From positions 2,562,532-2,626,531 of the forward strand of contig NZ_LT594621.1 in assembly GCF_900091655.1 (NCBI RefSeq): a DNA stretch of 64,000 bases. The letters run 5' to 3'. Source of the stretch: Culturomica massiliensis (lineage in GTDB: Bacteria > Bacteroidota > Bacteroidia > Bacteroidales > Marinifilaceae). Position numbers and translations under genes: made by a program. Positions within the stretch are counted from its first letter, which is position 1. Each line of letters opens with the position of its first letter. The notes beneath the pieces are model-generated. The model saw only the letters and a program-made list of their open reading frames with translations. It was not told where the DNA came from and searched no databases. Below, one piece after another: positions 54,332-63,568 of this stretch.

Positions 54332-54339
54332 CAAAGATA
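54332..54339 (-). promoter_or_regulatory. -7 promoter element of the B12 operon
   Basis: On the minus strand, TATCTTTG lies just before the riboswitch. The -33 partner is weak. The start would fall near 54325, at the first riboswitch helix. Confidence 0.65.
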
Positions 54340-54364
54340 GTATTTATTTTCCATTCCTTCACCG

Positions 54365-54404
54365 AAAATAAAAATTTAGTGCCCGGAGAATAAACTCCGG
54401 GCAC
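54365..54404 (-). terminator. Terminator of the AsmA-like gene
   Basis: A 10-bp perfect stem GTGCCCGGAG / CTCCGGGCAC (54379-54388 and 54395-54404) is followed on the minus strand by TAAATTTTTATTTT. It separates the AsmA transcript from the B12 promoter 25 bp further on. Confidence 0.85.
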
Positions 54405-54428
54405 CCAACTATAGAGACGAATTTGCTT

Positions 54429-57400
54429 CTATATTGTATCTACCTGCTCCCTACGGCCACCTTCACGCAACATTTCACGCATTCGCTTCCGCAGGTTCAG
54501 TTGTGTACTATCGACTTTCGTTTTGCGGGAAGGCATAAAAATATCCTTGTACTTCGCCTTCGTGATCCGGAACTTCATCTTATCCAGTGTACCGGAAATA
54601 TCGACTCCGGCCCGGAAAGGCAAAATCGATTTCAAAAGTGATATATGATATTTAAAACTCATATCGATATTATGTTCCCCGCCGACAGCCACTTTATAAC
54701 GGTCTATTTCCAAAAGGAAAGGGAATATTTCCACAATACCGTCCTTTATCGCTACATCAACCGATATACTATCGATCAAATTCCGCTTCTTATTTTTAAA
54801 CATCAGCATTTTGGATATTTCAGCAAAAGTCTCACCATCCATCAGCACCAGATTATGTCCGTCCAGATAAGCCGCAGCCCGCAAAGTCGGGAGTTCGACC
54901 ATCATCGTCGAATCAAGCCAGGTCTCAGCTGCAATATTGAAATCCACGACTCCTTCAAAGGAACGCAGCATAGGAAACAAAGTATCAAGAGCCGGTATTA
55001 CTTCTACCAGACTATCAATCCGGATTTCATGCATTTTCAATGCAAAGCCCGTATAAGCCCGCAAGGTATCGGATGCTTTATAAATCAGAGAAGCCTCCAT
55101 ATTAGCCGCCGAAGAACGCATATCCAAATCGGAAACCTGAATACACTGATTCTTCATAACCATTTCTCCGTGTATGTTCTCCATCAATAAATTGCCGAAC
55201 AACATTTTCTCTATATTTGTCCGGAAAACAAAATTGATCCCGGCAGGTACAACAAACACAGAAGAAACACCTTCATACGAAGCCGAATCACTCACAACAG
55301 CTACGTTATCCATATCGTCATCCTCTGTTGTAATCTCTTCTTTATAACCGGCGGCTACCTTATCCATATAAGCCGTACCCATATCCAATGCCCGCATGAT
55401 CTGATTGCAATTGATCATCTTCGATTGTACCGTCAATTCTGCAAACAAGTCTTCCTTTTTAAAAAATGCCCGGGTCAGATTCGTTATACTCCCGGTCAAC
55501 CGTACATCTGATTTTCCCAGCTTCAACACAGCCGAATCAAGCATGATCTCTTTTCGGTTGAAGTGAATACGTGTCCCCGGCATCCTGAGCCGCAACGGAA
55601 AAAACGGTGTATAAGCCCGTAATCCTTTAAAATCAACATATCCGGTCGGAAACCAGATACGGTCGTCCCGCCGGCTACGCGAAGCTTCCACATGTATATC
55701 AGCTTTCGCTATATTCAACCGATTATTCAATGCCCTCAAACGCAAACTATCGACCTGGAAATCGGCTTCTATACGCGGAACCGACTTGTCACGTTTTGTC
55801 GGCTTCAGGCTCCCTTTGGCATCCATCCGCTTCACACCCAATAACAACGTATCCCGTACGATGACAATCGTTTTACCGATGTGTATCCCGGAATTCACGG
55901 TAGCGATTGCCGACGTATCCTTCAAAGGAGTTGTCTTCAATGTCAGATAAGTCGTATCCATTAATACCCGCAATTTATCCTTCACATGAATATCTAACCC
56001 CGAATATCCGACAACACCGTTCAGGAAATCGACTCCCTGTACAACCTCCGTATTCTTCCGGTTTGTCGCAAAACCGACTCCCGCCGAACGGACATTCATC
56101 ACAATACTGTCTTTGGGTATAAATAAGGCAACATCATTCATTTTACACCATCCTCCTACTTTTATCCGGCCGTAATCTCCGTTCATCACATCCGACAAAA
56201 GTACTTTTGTTTTCAAAGAAGCTCCGATTTTTCCGGTACAAGTCACTCCATCCGTCAATGGAAATATCCGGGTTAAATCATCAAAGTCGATATTGGCATC
56301 CAACTTCGCTTTTATCACCGGATCCCTCAGTACATTCTCCACGTCTCCGGCCAGATCGATATCGGTCTTTCCCCCCTTTATACAAAAATTATTCAGTTTT
56401 ATATAGGACGGTTCCTCCCTCTGTAAATCAATCCTCGCAAAAAAATCAGTATTCAATTCCTCAATCCGGGAAGGCATCCCTTCATAAGCGATATAGCCGT
56501 CCGTAATTTTAAATTGTGAAGTCAATAAAGGAACATTCTTTTTTCCATAAACGCCGGTTACCGTTCCCGTACACAAAACATCTCCCCGGATATCGGCTTT
56601 CCGGTCCTTCTGTAACACAGCATCCGGAATCATTTCTATCAACGTCGCCAAAGAAGGAATGTGAATACCGTATTTCAAATTAACGGCCATCGTCCGGTTA
56701 ACGGTATCCCCCCGCAATGTCCCTCCTGCACCGAAACGAATACCGTTGACATCGAAAACAGCTTTCTCCAAGGTATAAAGCAAAGAATCCCTGTTTATTT
56801 TCATACCGGTTTCTACCCCGAAATTCAAACGACTCACCAGCAACTTTCCTTCTTGCCAGAAAAGTATGTTTTTAGCTGAAAAATCCATATTCAGTCTGGA
56901 ACGGTGTTTCCCCAGAAAACCGTCCAAAGCCAGTTCCAAATTACTCATACGGGTATAAATCTGAGTACTCCGGTCGTCAAAAACCATCCTACCGTTCTGA
57001 ATGCGGATATTTTTCAGCCGGATAGCAGAATTAAAACCCTCATTTACAGTATCCGTTACAGTTTCGGCAACATCAGTCGTATCTGCCGGTAACTGCAATA
57101 TATCCCAATTCGCTTGTCCGGCAGTGTCTATATAGGCATAAATCCGGGGCTGCTCCAGGACCAAATCTTTTACAATAATCCGGTTCTTCTTCAAAAAAGC
57201 CATCGGATTCACCGTTATCAAACACTTCTTTACGACCATTAAAGAATCCTCGGTCGCTGCCAACCGGGTCGTATCCCGGAATTTACAGGAAATAACCGAA
57301 GCATCCGATACTTTTAGCCCGAAATCCGGAAAAGTTGAGAAAAAAGTCAGCTCTATTTCACCGACACGCACATCCGCATTCAAATATTCCCGGGCCAATT

Positions 57401-57551
57401 GCTCTACCTTAGGCGTCAACTTCGAAGGCGTAAATACAAAATTGAGTACGATACCTATAGCTACCGATAAAAGCACAACAAGCGTAAAAACAGTCCATAA
57501 AAACCATTTTAACCCCTTTTTCCACCTGGATTTTTTCTTTTTCTCAGACAT
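54429..57551 (-). CDS. AsmA-family envelope protein
   Basis: This is a 1,040-residue protein from MSEKKKKS (57551). After a lysine-rich N terminus there is a single membrane anchor (WFLWTVFTLVVLLSVAIGIV, residues about 17-36). The rest is a long periplasmic region typical of AsmA: LNADVRVGEIELTFFSTFPD at the start, and long beta-strand repeats (IRIQNGRMVFDD, VDFNIAAETW). Near the end is the AsmA C-terminal region with the NIDMSFKYHISLLKS segment. AsmA-like proteins are thought to bridge the envelope and move phospholipids. Strand content and length fit. It ends at a strong terminator. Confidence 0.85.
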   Translation of the reverse strand: MSEKKKKSRWKKGLKWFLWTVFTLVVLLSVAIGIVLNFVFTPSKLTPKVEQLAREYLNADVRVGEIELTFFSTFPDFGLKVSDASVISCKFRDTTRLAATEDSLMVVKKCLITVNPMAFLKKNRIIVKDLVLEQPRIYAYIDTAGQANWDILQLPADTTDVAETVTDTVNEGFNSAIRLKNIRIQNGRMVFDDRSTQIYTRMSNLELALDGFLGKHRSRLNMDFSAKNILFWQEGKLLVSRLNFGVETGMKINRDSLLYTLEKAVFDVNGIRFGAGGTLRGDTVNRTMAVNLKYGIHIPSLATLIEMIPDAVLQKDRKADIRGDVLCTGTVTGVYGKKNVPLLTSQFKITDGYIAYEGMPSRIEELNTDFFARIDLQREEPSYIKLNNFCIKGGKTDIDLAGDVENVLRDPVIKAKLDANIDFDDLTRIFPLTDGVTCTGKIGASLKTKVLLSDVMNGDYGRIKVGGWCKMNDVALFIPKDSIVMNVRSAGVGFATNRKNTEVVQGVDFLNGVVGYSGLDIHVKDKLRVLMDTTYLTLKTTPLKDTSAIATVNSGIHIGKTIVIVRDTLLLGVKRMDAKGSLKPTKRDKSVPRIEADFQVDSLRLRALNNRLNIAKADIHVEASRSRRDDRIWFPTGYVDFKGLRAYTPFFPLRLRMPGTRIHFNRKEIMLDSAVLKLGKSDVRLTGSITNLTRAFFKKEDLFAELTVQSKMINCNQIMRALDMGTAYMDKVAAGYKEEITTEDDDMDNVAVVSDSASYEGVSSVFVVPAGINFVFRTNIEKMLFGNLLMENIHGEMVMKNQCIQVSDLDMRSSAANMEASLIYKASDTLRAYTGFALKMHEIRIDSLVEVIPALDTLFPMLRSFEGVVDFNIAAETWLDSTMMVELPTLRAAAYLDGHNLVLMDGETFAEISKMLMFKNKKRNLIDSISVDVAIKDGIVEIFPFLLEIDRYKVAVGGEHNIDMSFKYHISLLKSILPFRAGVDISGTLDKMKFRITKAKYKDIFMPSRKTKVDSTQLNLRKRMREMLREGGRREQVDTI

Positions 57552-57684
57552 AATCAAATCATTACATGGTAAATTTCAGATCATATATCATGTGCTGTAA
57601 ATGCCAATCCGAAATCCATTGCCCGCATAATCAACCGATGCTTCTACAACACACAACACCTCCGATATTTTCCCGATTCACAAT

Positions 57685-58890
57685 TCAATACAACAAATAT
57701 TTTGCCCGGACGATTTTAAAATGTTCCAATCCGGTCTGCCACATTTTCCGAATCTCCGTTTCACTCTTTCCGGCAACAATAGCCTCCCGCAACCCGGAAG
57801 TTCCTGCCAGTTTTTCAAAAAACGGAGTAAAAAAAGCATCCTTACCCGTATAATTCCGATAGGCCGTCATCAACCAATCCAAACGCAATTTTTTACCTTC
57901 CTTTACTTCATTGAACTCCTCCCGAAGATCCATTCCATAACATACTTTTCCGAGGCATTTCGGATTTTTACTCATACCCGGAATACTTTCCGGTATAAAA
58001 CGATAAGGCATATCCGTCAAATCCGGGTGTCCGAATACCTGAAAAGGCGTCGCAGTACCTCTGCCCTCACTAACCACCGTCCCTTCAAAAAAACATACCG
58101 ACGGATAAAGCAGTACCGACACCTCATCCGGAAGATTGGGCGAAGGCCGGCAAGGTAAAGCAACTACCATCTCCCGTTTCCAATTCCTGCATCGGATCAC
58201 CGTTAAATCACACCGTTTTCCATCGTTCAACCATCCTTCTCCATTGATCATCATCGCATACTCCCCGATCGTCATTCCGTACACCACCGGAACCGGATGC
58301 ATCCCGACAAAAGAACGGTACTTCAAATCCAACACCGGCCCATCCACATAAAAAGCATTCGGATTAGGCCTGTCCATCAGTAAAAGCCGGCAATCATTCT
58401 CTGCACAAGCTTCCATCAGGTAATGCAACGTTGAAATATACGTATAAAAACGGACACCGACATCCTGCATATCAAAAATGACAACATCCACACCGGCCAA
58501 ATCTTCCGGAGCCGGTTTCTTTTTCTTTCCATACAAAGACACCACCGGAAGCCCTGTACGTTGATCGGTATAATCTCCGATATTCTCTCCGGCATCGGCA
58601 TCCCCCCGAAAACCATGTTCAGGACAAAACACTTTTACGACATGTACGCCCTTTGCCCGCAAAAAATCCAAAGTATGAGACGACACGGCTGGTTCGTTTT
58701 TACGTTCACCAACCCAATCATAAGTCGTTACAACAGAAGTCTGGTTCGCAGCCAAAGCCACTCTTTTACCTTGCAACAGCGTTTCATATTTCCCGAAATC
58801 CATAATTCCGGGAAATACTTTTTCCTGTCCCATCCCTACACACAGAAGCCCGCAAAATGCGATAAAAAGAATTCCAAATTTTATACTCAT
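57685..58890 (-). CDS. namZ: DUF1343 protein, exo-beta-N-acetylmuramidase (NamZ type)
   Basis: This 401-residue exported protein has a signal peptide ending near CVGMG. The family core is seen in GKRVALAANQTSVV, VVKVFCPEHGFRG, GENIGDYTDQRTGLPVVSLYG, VVIFDMQDVGVRFYTYIST, LMDRPNPNAFYVDGP and EGWL. In Bacteroidota such NamZ (GH171) enzymes release terminal MurNAc from peptidoglycan fragments. The enzyme would act in the periplasm in muropeptide recovery. It stands 30 bp downstream of the DUF4837 gene and could share its transcript. Confidence 0.88.
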   Translation of the reverse strand: MSIKFGILFIAFCGLLCVGMGQEKVFPGIMDFGKYETLLQGKRVALAANQTSVVTTYDWVGERKNEPAVSSHTLDFLRAKGVHVVKVFCPEHGFRGDADAGENIGDYTDQRTGLPVVSLYGKKKKPAPEDLAGVDVVIFDMQDVGVRFYTYISTLHYLMEACAENDCRLLLMDRPNPNAFYVDGPVLDLKYRSFVGMHPVPVVYGMTIGEYAMMINGEGWLNDGKRCDLTVIRCRNWKREMVVALPCRPSPNLPDEVSVLLYPSVCFFEGTVVSEGRGTATPFQVFGHPDLTDMPYRFIPESIPGMSKNPKCLGKVCYGMDLREEFNEVKEGKKLRLDWLMTAYRNYTGKDAFFTPFFEKLAGTSGLREAIVAGKSETEIRKMWQTGLEHFKIVRAKYLLY

Positions 58891-58920
58891 ATCTCAACAA
58901 CGACCTCTTCCGGAATTAAT

Positions 58921-59934
58921 TCATTTTCCCGATTCCTGATAATCCAACTTAACCGTATTCAATATAGCCTCTACCCGCTGAAGCCGATTCCGCTTTTTAT
59001 CATCGGGAGCATAAACATATCCCATCATATAATCAATCCGGTTATTTTTAGCATCCAATATAACATTCATAACATAAGGACCTCCCATATAATCATTTAC
59101 AACCGTCCACAAACCTCTCATCATTACGGCATAATGATCCCCGTTATAATTAAATATCTTCGTTTCTGTCGGCGCAATTGTATCCAAGGCCATATAGGTA
59201 TTGGCCAACGGTCCCGGTATATTGCGTTTTAACTCTGCATTTACCGTATCTACAATAGCCTGAACATGGAATTGTGAAGCATCCTTATATTCTTTTTCAA
59301 AAAAGATAATTCCCCGGCCATCGGTCCGGGTTTCCCGGGAAATCCAAACAAAACCGTCGATATCTTTATTGACAACATAATCTCCCGGACAAGCCACATA
59401 CATGTGGTATTTGTCTTTAAAAAGATTGTATACGGCCGAATTCGGCTGTTTTTTATAGACACTGATCAGACGTTCCTGCTCCGCTTTCATAAAAACATCC
59501 AGTATCGATTGTTTATTCGCATCAAATACATTCACAAAATCAGTCTCATTCGGAGCCTGTATCTCAAAATACTTTTGCCCTTTTGCCCAGGGACTGTCTT
59601 TAAAACGAATTGCCGTCGAATCTATTTTAGGAGAAATACGAACCAACAAAACATTTCTATACCCTTTTACATTCTTATCGAAAGAAGCCAAAGGCAAATT
59701 CAATATATCCATAACAGGTTCCGGTTGCGGCAAACCCAATTGCTCCTGCGAGAACCAAGCTTTTACGGTATCTCCGGCCGGACCGTTCCATAGATCTTTG
59801 TCCATCACGACTAAAACCTCATTCATACTTCCGGCAAGATTCGATAATCCGGTGGTCGTTTTGTCTTTACAAGATACGACAGTAACCAGCAAGATTACCA
59901 TAACGGCAATTTTCAATAAAGGTGTTGTTTTCAT
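58921..59934 (-). CDS. DUF4837-family lipoprotein
   Basis: This 337-residue lipoprotein has a signal ending VVSC (Cys22) followed by KDKTTTG, so no surface-export acidic stretch is present. The pattern SMNEVLVVMDKDLWNGPAGD near the N terminus and GLWTVVNDYMGGPYVMN near residue 275 fits the Bacteroidota family DUF4837, with no known function. It is followed by namZ and preceded by the DUF3108 gene on the same strand. Confidence 0.8.
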   Translation of the reverse strand: MKTTPLLKIAVMVILLVTVVSCKDKTTTGLSNLAGSMNEVLVVMDKDLWNGPAGDTVKAWFSQEQLGLPQPEPVMDILNLPLASFDKNVKGYRNVLLVRISPKIDSTAIRFKDSPWAKGQKYFEIQAPNETDFVNVFDANKQSILDVFMKAEQERLISVYKKQPNSAVYNLFKDKYHMYVACPGDYVVNKDIDGFVWISRETRTDGRGIIFFEKEYKDASQFHVQAIVDTVNAELKRNIPGPLANTYMALDTIAPTETKIFNYNGDHYAVMMRGLWTVVNDYMGGPYVMNVILDAKNNRIDYMMGYVYAPDDKKRNRLQRVEAILNTVKLDYQESGK

Positions 59935-59989
59935 AAGCGCGGATTTATATTATTTTTCAGTTCTAATATAATAATAAAATAAACATTTT

Positions 59990-60757
59990 TCAATCTCCGA
60001 ATTTACTCTCCGACAAATCCAGAATTCCTTTCACCGAACCGACCAGGATTTTGGCTTCAACCATCAAAGGCACCCGGTTTTCATCCTTGCTCACCCATAT
60101 CTTCATATTTTCCCCGCCTTTAAAGACATCTCCTTCCACCAATAAGGGAGAAAACACATAAGAATCCCATTTCTTCTTTCCCACTTTTATTTTCTCTACT
60201 CCCAGATAACGAATATACAAATTGTAAATCTTACTGTCGATTAAAATCTTTATCGGCAAGGTATCCTTGGGCTTCAGCTTATCGAAATCAAGCCCTCGCG
60301 CCATCCAGGCCACAGAGAGCATATCGTAAGTCTCCGGCAGTAACTCTATCGTATCCTGACGGATATATTTACCGATCTTATTTATTACACCATACGCTTT
60401 TTGATTCGTGTAATCGAAACTGTAATCAAACGTCTTATGATAATTTCCTTCATGTGCTTTTCGGGAAAATTCATAAGGCAGAAACGTATCGGGATGAAAC
60501 TCAGATGTCAGCGTATCCCGCAACTTAAAAACCCAATCCCAGGAAGGTAATGAATACCCGACAGCATTCAATAAAACAGCTTCCGGATATTTTTCAGATT
60601 TGCCCATTGTAAACTCGACCAATCCGGCCCTGATCCATATAATTCCCCAATTATAATAACCGGTATATACCAGTTTTTCTATCGGCGGCAATTTCTGCTG
60701 TGCCGATAAAGGGAAAAATGTATATAACACAATTATTATGGCTATCACTCTTTTCAT
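59990..60757 (-). CDS. DUF3108-family exported protein
   Basis: This 255-residue protein has a signal peptide ending near PLSAQ. Its soluble beta-rich body includes LVYTGYYNWGIIWIRAGLVEF, DYTNQKAYG, and WVSKDENRVPLMVEAKI near the end, as in DUF3108 proteins. The family's function is unknown; members are periplasmic and often near envelope genes. It lies 55 bp before the DUF4837 gene and 81 bp behind the Ig-like lipoprotein, consistent with one minus-strand unit. Confidence 0.82.
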   Translation of the reverse strand: MKRVIAIIIVLYTFFPLSAQQKLPPIEKLVYTGYYNWGIIWIRAGLVEFTMGKSEKYPEAVLLNAVGYSLPSWDWVFKLRDTLTSEFHPDTFLPYEFSRKAHEGNYHKTFDYSFDYTNQKAYGVINKIGKYIRQDTIELLPETYDMLSVAWMARGLDFDKLKPKDTLPIKILIDSKIYNLYIRYLGVEKIKVGKKKWDSYVFSPLLVEGDVFKGGENMKIWVSKDENRVPLMVEAKILVGSVKGILDLSESKFGD

Positions 60758-60839
60758 ACACTCTTTTTTTCCGGCATATATCGCTTTCCTGCTTCCCGGT
60801 CGTCCCGACTCAGTATATTATTCCCACTTACATGCCTGT

Positions 60840-62690
60840 TTATTTTTTCTTCTTCGTATCTTTTTCTTCCTTCAGCTCTCCTCCGATATATGAACTTTTC
60901 AAATCAAAGGTTTGTTCTATATCAAAATTTTGTTTGATACTGATTTCTGTCGGTAAATAGCGGACAACTTCCGCCTGCTTCCCCTTCAAATACAAACCGG
61001 GATCCCAGATCCCATTCCGGTTTTCATCCAATATTGCCCGAAGCCGGTACTTCCCTTCATGCAAAAAGTCAAAAACCAGATCTCCGGATTTATCTACGAT
61101 TTTTTCAGCAACAACGTTAAAAATTCTCTGTCCTTTTTCTGTCTTTTTATTATCCGGCTTATAAAGCTGTACGATAACCTGCCCTTCTACCCCTTCCAGA
61201 TGCAGCTGCAATTTACCGTAAAATTCAAGCGGGCGGACTTTGAACTTCTTATCCAATTTATCGTTATGCCGCCCATAAATATCGGAAATCACAGCGGAAT
61301 CGACCAACAGTTCATACTCCGCCTCGGGTTTCCATTCCTTTTCCAGGCGGAAACGCCGTATATGGACACTGTCCGGCACAATTTTAAAATCGGTAGGGAC
61401 ATATAGTGTATCGACTTTTTCCAATAACTGAACATGCTCTGTTATATCCTGAGTCACCGGACGATCAAATTCCAGAAAGATACCGGTATTTACATCCTGT
61501 TCCCGATCGACACTGGCCGTCATTTTTAAAAAGTCGATGACAGGTTTCTCCGCGTCTTTCTTCCTTCGCTTCGCCTTCTCGTTTACCTTTTTATCCGTAA
61601 ACACCATCTTTACAGTATCCAGATAAGGCGATTGCATACCCGTACTGTCCGTTCGCAAATAAGACAGTTGAAAATGCAGCGTATCGCGCTTATACACGGT
61701 CGAATCCTTTATCCATAAATTAATGGTATCTCCACCGGGGGACACCTCTGGAAAATACCATTTCCCTTCAGTCACCGTATCCAATAGCTGAATAGCAAAA
61801 TCATTCTTCCCCGGGACACTGAATACAAAACTCAATAACTCCCGCTGTTTCCTTGCCTCATCAACCATATACAGCTGTGTCGGAGTTTCTAAAAACATCC
61901 TCATATACAAATTATTCGGCCCGTAAGCCAAATAAGAACGTTCTACGATAGAATCCCCTCCGAGCGTATCCGTTCGGCTGACAGAAAATACAACCGGACG
62001 TACCAATGTATCCAAAAAAGCAACCTGTTCTCCTTCCGGCGCATATTTATAATCCCGGTTTTCGTCCATAACCGCCACAACCTTATAATCCGCTTCCCGC
62101 AAATTCGTTATCCGGAAAAATCCGGAACTGTCCGTACGTCCCATATAACTGGGAATCTCCTTCAAAGGCACAGAGTCTGCGGTATTCTCATACAGAAAAA
62201 CATAACTGTTTACAACCGGCTCATTCGTCTCCGCATTCACGACATTTCCGCTCAATTCCAGGGTATCAATCACTGCACCCGTAGAAAACACATACCGGTA
62301 ATACCCTAACGGATTACCTTCATTATTGTCTACTATCGCATCGGCAAAATCAAGGCTATAAGTCGTCTCCGGCCGCAATGTATCCTGAAATTCAACCATA
62401 ATGTATTTCGCTCTCAAACGCACCCGGGGTTTCTTGGCCTGAGGCGGAGAAATAATAAATTTCTCATTGACACTCTTTAAAGCGACAAATTCATCGAAAT
62501 AAATATTAATACTTTTCTTATTGAAGTTTGTACTGAACGAAGCCGGCTGTTCTGCTATCACACGAGGAGGAGTCTCATCTTTAGGTCCTCCCTCGGGATA
62601 TCCCTTATTCGCACAGGAATGCATCACAATAATGATGAACAATATTCCCAATCCCCACAAACAGGCCGTAAAGCAACGAGATCTATTCAT
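60840..62690 (-). CDS. Ig-like domain lipoprotein (SbsA/Big_5 type)
   Basis: This 616-residue lipoprotein has a long hydrophobic signal ending MHSC (Cys26). A SbsA-type Ig-like domain follows: GGPKDETPPRVIAEQP, then SINIYFDEFVAL, and YSLDFADAIVDNNEGN. Next is a carboxypeptidase-regulatory-like module near residues 145-215 (SGNVVNAETNEPVVNSYVFL), and later SbsA-like strands. The C terminus is highly basic and acidic (KEEKDTKKKK). It is a common single-copy Bacteroidota protein of unknown function. A -7-like TAACTTTG at 62775-62768 (minus strand) may be its promoter. Confidence 0.8.
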   Translation of the reverse strand: MNRSRCFTACLWGLGILFIIIVMHSCANKGYPEGGPKDETPPRVIAEQPASFSTNFNKKSINIYFDEFVALKSVNEKFIISPPQAKKPRVRLRAKYIMVEFQDTLRPETTYSLDFADAIVDNNEGNPLGYYRYVFSTGAVIDTLELSGNVVNAETNEPVVNSYVFLYENTADSVPLKEIPSYMGRTDSSGFFRITNLREADYKVVAVMDENRDYKYAPEGEQVAFLDTLVRPVVFSVSRTDTLGGDSIVERSYLAYGPNNLYMRMFLETPTQLYMVDEARKQRELLSFVFSVPGKNDFAIQLLDTVTEGKWYFPEVSPGGDTINLWIKDSTVYKRDTLHFQLSYLRTDSTGMQSPYLDTVKMVFTDKKVNEKAKRRKKDAEKPVIDFLKMTASVDREQDVNTGIFLEFDRPVTQDITEHVQLLEKVDTLYVPTDFKIVPDSVHIRRFRLEKEWKPEAEYELLVDSAVISDIYGRHNDKLDKKFKVRPLEFYGKLQLHLEGVEGQVIVQLYKPDNKKTEKGQRIFNVVAEKIVDKSGDLVFDFLHEGKYRLRAILDENRNGIWDPGLYLKGKQAEVVRYLPTEISIKQNFDIEQTFDLKSSYIGGELKEEKDTKKKK

Positions 62691-62767
62691 AAAACAAATA
62701 TTAAAATTTATGCTTCAAAAAACGGGCAATCTTCCCCATCTCTGACTCTTCATTGGCATTGAATCAA

Positions 62768-62775
62768 CAAAGTTA
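62768..62775 (-). promoter_or_regulatory. Possible -7 element upstream of the Ig-like lipoprotein gene
   Basis: TAACTTTG on the minus strand, 78 bp before the start. No clear -33 partner is seen. Confidence 0.35.
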
Positions 62776-62872
62776 TAAAAATTATCCTACATAAGGATTC
62801 TGTAACTATGTTTTACAAGCAGACACACAAGAATTCAGCCTTAATCGTATAAAAATCTCATTTTGTAACAAC

Positions 62873-63568
62873 TCAGACTTCCGTCCTCGCCAAACATGCC
62901 AAACTGAATCTTACATGACCTGCCTCTGCCAATGTACGTATACAGGATTTTATTGTTGCCCCGGTCGTAATAACATCGTCTACGACAAGAAGATGCTTAC
63001 CGTAAAGCACGTCCGTTTTCTTCAACCGGAAAATATTCTCGACATTTTTCTGACGTTCACCGGCACTCTTCCCGGTTTGAGAAGCATTGTCCTGAACCCG
63101 GCAAACGATATCATCCCACAAAGGAACCTTCATCGCTTCCGCCATCCCCATTGCAATCTGCCGGGCCTGATTATATCCCCTTCGTTTTTCTCTTTTCGGA
63201 TGCAAAGGGATGGGAACAATAGCATGGACGCCGGACCGGTCACCGATCTTCCCGCCCAGCATCCGTCCCAGGTATACGCAAAGCTCCTTACCGGAACGAT
63301 ACTTCACCGCATACACCAGATTTTTATAATCATTGTATTTATTATAATAGAAAAGCGCATACAATGACCCGACATCAACAACCTCATCCTCCATCAATAA
63401 CCGGATATCTACAGATTGATAAGCGGGATCGGCCAAAGGGAAATCAGCCAGACAAGGCGAACATAAATACTTTTCTCCCCTTACCAAAGCCTCCTTACAC
63501 ACCACGCAAAGCGGGGGATAAAATAAACGGACTATAGACTGAAAAATGCGGTTGCCCTCATTTTTCAT
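62873..63568 (-). CDS. comF: ComF-family phosphoribosyltransferase
   Basis: This 231-residue protein starts with a Cys-rich zinc-ribbon-like region (CVVCKEALVRGEKYLCSPC) typical of ComF. The phosphoribosyltransferase-like domain follows, with HAIVPIPLHPKREKRRGYNQ and the PRPP loop VVDDVITTGATI near residue 190. ComF is needed for DNA uptake in competent bacteria and is widespread in others, where its role is less clear. The gene overlaps the upstream GH16-fold gene by 4 bp (ATGA), so the two are translationally coupled. Confidence 0.9.
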   Translation of the reverse strand: MKNEGNRIFQSIVRLFYPPLCVVCKEALVRGEKYLCSPCLADFPLADPAYQSVDIRLLMEDEVVDVGSLYALFYYNKYNDYKNLVYAVKYRSGKELCVYLGRMLGGKIGDRSGVHAIVPIPLHPKREKRRGYNQARQIAMGMAEAMKVPLWDDIVCRVQDNASQTGKSAGERQKNVENIFRLKKTDVLYGKHLLVVDDVITTGATIKSCIRTLAEAGHVRFSLACLARTEV

